64,000 bases of DNA from Bradyrhizobium manausense (GTDB lineage Bacteria > Pseudomonadota > Alphaproteobacteria > Rhizobiales > Xanthobacteraceae). The stretch spans positions 62,001-126,000 of the forward strand of contig NZ_JAFCKB010000016.1 of assembly GCF_018130615.1 (NCBI RefSeq). Direction: 5' to 3'. Below the pieces are notes generated by a model. The model ran no database searches, was not told where the DNA came from, and worked only from the letters and a program-made list of their open reading frames with translations. Shown here piece after piece: positions 60,156 through 64,000 of this stretch. Both the position numbers and the translations under genes were made by a program. Numbering within the stretch: the stretch's first letter is position 1; each line of letters opens with the position of its first letter.

Positions 60156-60845
60156 ATGACCCTGACCTACGCCATTCCGGACCTTCACGGCCGCTTCGAT
60201 CTGCTTGACCTGGCATTGTCGCAGATTCTGGAGCACGCAGGTGGCCAAGATGCGCGCGTCGTAACCCTCGGAGACTATGTCGATCGCGGACCCAATAGCC
60301 GCGAGGTGATCGAATTGCTGATGGCTTGGCCGTTTCCGAGCCTGCGGCTCGTGGCTCTCAAGGGTAACCACGAGGCGATGATGTGGGAGGCGTGCAACAA
60401 TCTCGTTGAGAGCGAGTACTGGCTCGCGAACGGTGGTGACGCGACGCTGGCGTCGTATGGCGAATTTCGTGCGGGCGATTCGATTCGAAGCCTCATTCCC
60501 GAGCGGCATTTGCAATGGATCGGTGAGCTGCCGACCATCTATGCGGACACGCACCGGGTATTTGTCCATGCCGGCGTGGACCCGCTAGTCCCGCTCAATC
60601 AGCAGCGCGAGCAGACCTTGCTTTGGAAGCGATATCCAAAAGGGTTCAGTTCAGGGCATGGCAGGCGCCATGTGGTTCATGGACATCATGCCGATGAGCG
60701 TGGTCCGGTCGTGTCCAAGGGCAAGACCAATCTCGACGCCATGGCGTGGAGGACAGGGCGACTTGTCGTTGGGATATTTCGTGACGATACGCCTGGAGGC
60801 AGTGTCGAGTTTCTGGAAGCTTGCGGAAAGCCTCACGCGGAATAA
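60156..60845 (+). CDS. metallophosphatase (PP2A/diadenosine tetraphosphatase-like)
   Basis: The 229-residue protein has all metallophosphoesterase blocks: PDLHGRFD, GDYVDRGP, LKGNHEAMM, FVHAGVDP and VVHGHHAD, with the bimetal site residues intact. Members hydrolyse phosphoproteins or Ap4A-like nucleotides. In an EPS locus it might oppose the EpsG-type tyrosine kinase, but most enzymes of this sequence type act on Ser/Thr or nucleotides, so this is speculation. It follows the exosortase gene. Confidence 0.9.
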   Translation: MTLTYAIPDLHGRFDLLDLALSQILEHAGGQDARVVTLGDYVDRGPNSREVIELLMAWPFPSLRLVALKGNHEAMMWEACNNLVESEYWLANGGDATLASYGEFRAGDSIRSLIPERHLQWIGELPTIYADTHRVFVHAGVDPLVPLNQQREQTLLWKRYPKGFSSGHGRRHVVHGHHADERGPVVSKGKTNLDAMAWRTGRLVVGIFRDDTPGGSVEFLEACGKPHAE

Positions 60846-60909
60846 CGGGAGGCCGGACCCGCGAACCTCTTCGGCGGACAGCGAGAGTCCCCCCGCGACG
60901 GGTTTCAAC

Positions 60910-62136
60910 CTAGGCAGCAGTCGCGGGTGCCTTCCCGGCAGATTGGAAAAGTTCGGCCAGACGGGCTGCCTCACGATCGATATCGTGGAAGCGAAGCACC
61001 TTCATTCGAGCCTTCGCGCCCATCGCCTGAATTTGCTCGCCAGGACTTTCCAGGCAGGCACGCATCGCGGCGGTGAGGCTATCGACGTCTCCGGCTGATA
61101 CGAGCCATCCGTGCTGATCGGGCTCAACCAGCTCCGGTATGCCAGCAACGAACGTGCTGATGATTGGGCGTTGCAACGCCATCGCTTCCATGATGACGAC
61201 GGGAAGTCCTTCGGCAAAGCTGGGCAAGACCAGGGCCCGGGAGGCGAGGATCTGTGCTCGGACCTCGGCGCTCTCGATCCAGCCCGTGATCTTCACAACG
61301 GATCGCAATTGGTAGGCGTCGATCAGCCTTTCGAGCTCGCCACGCATCTCGCCATCGCCGGCAAGAACGAGCTCGAACTTGACGCCGGCGTCCATGAGTT
61401 GCTTGGCCGACTCGAGCAGCAGCAGCTGGCCTTTCTGCTCGCAAAGCCTGCCGACACAAATGAGCCGAGAGGCCGCGGGGAGGGAGGTGACGTCGGTGTG
61501 TCCGTAGAACGAAGGCTCGAGGCCGCACCTCACGATCCTGATCTTGTGCCATTGATCGTGGGCCACCTGTCGGAAAAGCTGGCTGCGTCCGAAGGAGCTG
61601 ATCGCAACGACGAAGTTCGCGCGCCTGATCTTCTCCGGCAAGGCAATGAACTGAGCCTTGTCGAACTCCTCGGGGCCGTGAACAGTGAAACTCCAGGGCG
61701 GCCCGCCCAATGCATGAACCAGCATGGCGACTTCAGCCGAGTTCGTCCCAAAGTGGGCGTGGAGATGCTCGGCCTTTTCAGCGGTGATCCACTGGGAGAC
61801 GAGACACGCTTCGAGCAGATAGACGAAGTGCACAGGCAGCGGCCGTTCTGCGCGTCGCCCCAGCTTCCAAACCAGTGCCAGTGCTTTCAACATGGCGGCC
61901 GGTCGGCTCGCCAGCATCTTGAAGAAAGCGAGAAGAAGGGCCTTGGTGCCGCGTTGGAGGACGAAGCGTGTCTTCCGTGCTTCCGACTGGTCTTCGGGGC
62001 CGAGGTGATCTGTGCCGTCTCCCCGAATTGATATCCGCAGGATCTCGTGACCTTGGCGTTCGAGCGCGAGAATTTCCCTGCGAATGAAACTGTGGCTGAT
62101 GGCAGGATACCGATTAACCAGATAAGCAATTTTCAT
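60910..62136 (-). CDS. glycosyltransferase family 4, WcaL-like (colanic-acid-type)
   Basis: The 408-residue GT-B enzyme starts KIAYLVNRYPAISHSFIRREI, then LHAHFGTNSAEVAML and FTVHGPEEFDK. In the donor domain LICVGRLCEQKGQLLLLES, FELVLAGDGEM and LVLPSFAEGLPVVIMEAMALQRPIIS hold the EX7E motif. The resemblance to WcaL/AmsK transferases is clear from the opening motif. It acts in the cytoplasm on a lipid-linked intermediate. It converges on the phosphatase gene. Confidence 0.9.
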   Translation of the reverse strand: MKIAYLVNRYPAISHSFIRREILALERQGHEILRISIRGDGTDHLGPEDQSEARKTRFVLQRGTKALLLAFFKMLASRPAAMLKALALVWKLGRRAERPLPVHFVYLLEACLVSQWITAEKAEHLHAHFGTNSAEVAMLVHALGGPPWSFTVHGPEEFDKAQFIALPEKIRRANFVVAISSFGRSQLFRQVAHDQWHKIRIVRCGLEPSFYGHTDVTSLPAASRLICVGRLCEQKGQLLLLESAKQLMDAGVKFELVLAGDGEMRGELERLIDAYQLRSVVKITGWIESAEVRAQILASRALVLPSFAEGLPVVIMEAMALQRPIISTFVAGIPELVEPDQHGWLVSAGDVDSLTAAMRACLESPGEQIQAMGAKARMKVLRFHDIDREAARLAELFQSAGKAPATAA

Positions 62137-62311
62137 CGGTTCGATCTCGGGCTGCTTTCGCTGCTCGGCCGACCGGTTTGACTGGGTGGCGAGGCTGCTT
62201 GTAGTTTTGCCGACCTGAAGGCACTCATACAGCCTTCCATCGAAGTTCCTCGGCGCAAGGCTGGATGTGCGCCAATGACTATCCCGCAGTCGGCTGAATG
62301 ATCAACGGCAG

Positions 62312-63490
62312 ATGGTGTTTCTGACCCTCATAATCGGTTTGGCGTTAATTCCGACGCTCACGCTTTTCGTCGAGGTCTTGGCAGCGATTGCGCCAGGCCA
62401 CGAGCCAGCCTCCGACGGCGGCCTCGTCGCGGGCACGGTCGCAGTGGTGATCCCGGCTCACAACGAGAGTGCCGGCATCGTTCCGACGCTGAGAGACATC
62501 GTGCCTCAGTTGCGAGAGCGCGACCGCCTCATCGTGGTGGCGGACAATTGCAGTGACGACACAGCGGCCGTGGCAGCAGCTCACGGGGCGCAGATCCTCG
62601 TTCGGAACGAACCCGACAAGCGCGGCAAGGGTTACGCGATGGCCTGGGCCGTGGGGCATCTGGCGAACGATCCGCCGGATTTCGTTCTCTTCGTGGATGC
62701 GGACTGCCGCTTGCAGTCCGATTTCGTGACCGGAGTGCTCAGCCACTGCAGCCAACGGGCGAGGCCAGTTCAGGCACTCTACCTCATGACTGCGCCGGAG
62801 CCTCCCAGTGATAGCCAGAGCGTCGCCGAATTCGCCTGGCGTCTGAAGAACTGGGTTCGGCCGCTCGGCCTGACCTTCTTGGGGCGTCCGGTACAGCTCA
62901 TGGGCACCGGCATGATGTTTCCCTGGAGCGTGATCCGGTCTGCGCCGCTTGCGAGCGGCAACATCGTCGAGGACCTGAAGCTCGGACTGGATCTGGCTCT
63001 CTCGGGCAGTCCGGCCTGTTTTCTGTCTTCGGTTCGCGTCACCAGCGAATTTGCCGCGACGGAGCGCGGCGCTGAAACGCAACGGCAGCGCTGGGTTCAG
63101 GGGCATCTGGCCATGATCGCCGATTACGTCCCGCGTCTGCTCGCAACCGCCCTCGTCAGGGGAAATGTCGATCTGCTGGCGCTGGCGCTCGATCTGCTGG
63201 TGCCTCCGCTCTCGCTGCTGGTGATGATCGCGGGCGGTGCTCTGGTGGTCGCGACTGCATTCGGTTTGCTTACGGGGGACCCGCTTCCGGCGGCGCTGGC
63301 TTTTCTCAACCTCGTCTTGCTTGCCGTCTCGATCATGCTCGCCTGGAGCAGATTTGGCCGTGATGTCCTGCCGGGCGGGAAAGTCCTCTCGGTCATGAGT
63401 CAGATCCCGCAGCGGTTGCGCCTGTTTCGAGGCCTTGCGCGGGGGCGGGCATCAGAATGGGTCCGGACGGACCGCCAAAAGCCGGAATGA
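62312..63490 (+). CDS. membrane glycosyltransferase family 2, cellulose-synthase-like
   Basis: The 392-residue protein has an N-terminal membrane helix, a GT2 core (VVIPAHNESAGIVPTLRDI, VVADNCSDDTAAV, FVLFVDADCRL as DxD, GNIVEDLKLGLDL with the catalytic Asp) and RQRWVQGHLA, the QxxRW motif of processive enzymes. Three C-terminal helices follow. It could add a repeat-unit sugar, or polymerise directly. A terminator-like hairpin is found just after the stop. Confidence 0.88.
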   Translation: MVFLTLIIGLALIPTLTLFVEVLAAIAPGHEPASDGGLVAGTVAVVIPAHNESAGIVPTLRDIVPQLRERDRLIVVADNCSDDTAAVAAAHGAQILVRNEPDKRGKGYAMAWAVGHLANDPPDFVLFVDADCRLQSDFVTGVLSHCSQRARPVQALYLMTAPEPPSDSQSVAEFAWRLKNWVRPLGLTFLGRPVQLMGTGMMFPWSVIRSAPLASGNIVEDLKLGLDLALSGSPACFLSSVRVTSEFAATERGAETQRQRWVQGHLAMIADYVPRLLATALVRGNVDLLALALDLLVPPLSLLVMIAGGALVVATAFGLLTGDPLPAALAFLNLVLLAVSIMLAWSRFGRDVLPGGKVLSVMSQIPQRLRLFRGLARGRASEWVRTDRQKPE

Positions 63491-63496
63491 GCGATC

Positions 63497-63517
63497 CCGC
63501 CGAAGGCGGAGCATTTT
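63497..63517 (+). terminator. terminator-like hairpin after the GT2 gene
   Basis: CCGCC and GGCGG arms around a GAA loop are followed by AGCATTTT. The stem is only five base pairs and the T-run is short, so it is a moderate candidate at the end of the EPS block. Confidence 0.45.
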
Positions 63518-63896
63518 CTCGAGGCTCTTTCGCTTGATATCACCCGATGAATTAATTACAGCCGATTCGTCGTTTTGAGCTTATTCAGCGGCCCTCGGGA
63601 GGCCGATTCTTGCCCGCTTCTGCGGAATGTGAATGCAGCGCAACAACGCCGCTCTATTTAAAATCCCGGCTTGGTTAATTGAGCCGGCAGCGGCGCCGTA
63701 GTCCCGAAGCAATGAAATTCCTGAGGAATTTGGATCGAGATCTCCCCGCGATCGATGATTGATTAAATAATGGCTTTATTCTGCTAAAAACTTAATCGAA
63801 TTTATTTGAAGATTGATATTGCGTTGCCCCTAACCAGCCGCTAACAGTTCCACCCACCAGACATTGTGGACCATCAGGTCGGAGGAGTTGTCGAAA
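63518..63896 (+). promoter_or_regulatory. upstream region of the final secreted-protein gene, with three inverted repeats
   Basis: These 379 bases contain no supported gene. CCGGCT/AGCCGG arms span 63666-63687, CGGCC/GGCCG arms lie near 63590-63606, and AAATTCCTGAGGAATTT at 63715-63731 is a palindrome of seven-base arms with a three-base centre. Around 63760-63820 the DNA turns very AT-rich (for instance GATTGATTAAATAATGGC and TTAATCGAATTTATTTG). GGAGGAG at 63881-63887 is the ribosome site for the ATG at 63897. The palindromes are candidate operators; no sigma-54 GG-N10-GC motif was recognised. Confidence 0.45.
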
Positions 63897-64000
63897 ATGA
63901 CACGATTTAAGTCTTTGTTTATTGCCGCTGCGAGCCTGATTTGCTTCTCGGCCAGCCAGGCCGATGCGTCGGTCATTGTGGACTCGTTCACGGTCACCCC
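63897..64000 (+). CDS. secreted protein, 3' part beyond the window; possible exosortase substrate
   Basis: ATG 63897 follows GGAGGAG and opens a Sec signal peptide (FKSLFIAAASLICFSASQADA) with a likely cleavage site after QADA, then SVIVDSFTVT. Only 34 complete codons are visible. The short hydrophobic leader and start of a beta-rich mature part are common in PEP-CTERM proteins, and its position next to an exosortase locus makes it a candidate substrate. The C-terminal sorting signal that would prove this is not in view. Confidence 0.55.
   Translation, partial: MTRFKSLFIAAASLICFSASQADASVIVDSFTVT

Overview
The window looks like chromosome of a high-GC alphaproteobacterium, most likely Bradyrhizobium or a close relative in the Nitrobacteraceae. 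I infer this from codon use, an alphaproteobacterial H-NS-family protein, an exosortase-linked exopolysaccharide locus and many small secreted or membrane proteins; no rRNA or tRNA is present to confirm it. No tRNA, CRISPR array, integrase, transposase or complete insertion sequence was seen.

Left flank (1-7.7 kb): the 3' part of a CobW/COG0523 metal-chaperone GTPase, then a NitT/TauT-type ABC importer (permease, ATPase, a separately placed NMT1/THI5-type binding protein) with an outer-membrane barrel gene inserted between its parts, a glyoxalase-fold protein and two small membrane proteins. A palindromic operator-like site overlaps a TTGACA box ahead of the importer.

First polysaccharide block (7.7-14.5 kb): a nucleotide-cyclase-like membrane protein, a tight wecB / nfrB-like glycosyltransferase pair on the minus strand (UDP-ManNAc supply plus a processive membrane transferase), and a divergent undecaprenyl-phosphate sugar-1-phosphate transferase that would start EPS repeat-unit assembly. 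An H-NS-type protein and a small secreted protein with two Cys-rich repeats follow.

Type II secretion block (14.8-28.4 kb): gspD with an overlapping lipoprotein gene, gspK on the opposite strand, then gspE-F-H-I-J and L-M-C-like-O in tightly overlapping order, and gspG about 1.6 kb further on, beyond a VanZ-like gene, a small secreted protein and an 18-bp tandem repeat. This is a nearly complete secretion machine lying inside the EPS/exosortase region.

Second polysaccharide block (29.3-46.8 kb): an RND exporter with a GT2, a 2-oxoglutarate/Fe(II) oxygenase, a large Tat-exported glycosidase-like protein, several GT2/GT4 transferases, a Wzx-like flippase, a Wzy/ligase-like polymerase, an FkbM methyltransferase and a serine-acetyltransferase-like enzyme. 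Base composition changes abruptly: 33.6-43 kb is visibly AT-richer than the very GC-rich segments at 29.4-33.5 and 45.2-46.8 kb, so the glycan-specifying genes look like imported cassettes.

Export and exosortase block (47-64 kb): a WecG/TagA transferase fused to a STAS domain, a PrsT-type TPR lipoprotein, an outer-membrane barrel, Wza/EpsE-type export protein, ExeA-like ATPase, EpsF-type chain-length protein, EpsG-type tyrosine kinase, a secreted trypsin-like protease, EpsI, EpsD, a small XrtV-accessory-like protein, an exosortase with an intact Cys-Arg-His triad, a PP2A-like phosphatase and two more glycosyltransferases. The window ends inside a new secreted-protein gene that could be an exosortase substrate; its C-terminus is out of view.

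Together the genes describe a Wzx/Wzy-type EPS pathway of the methanolan (Eps) kind coupled to exosortase sorting, with a T2SS and a putative glycan hydrolase in the same neighbourhood.
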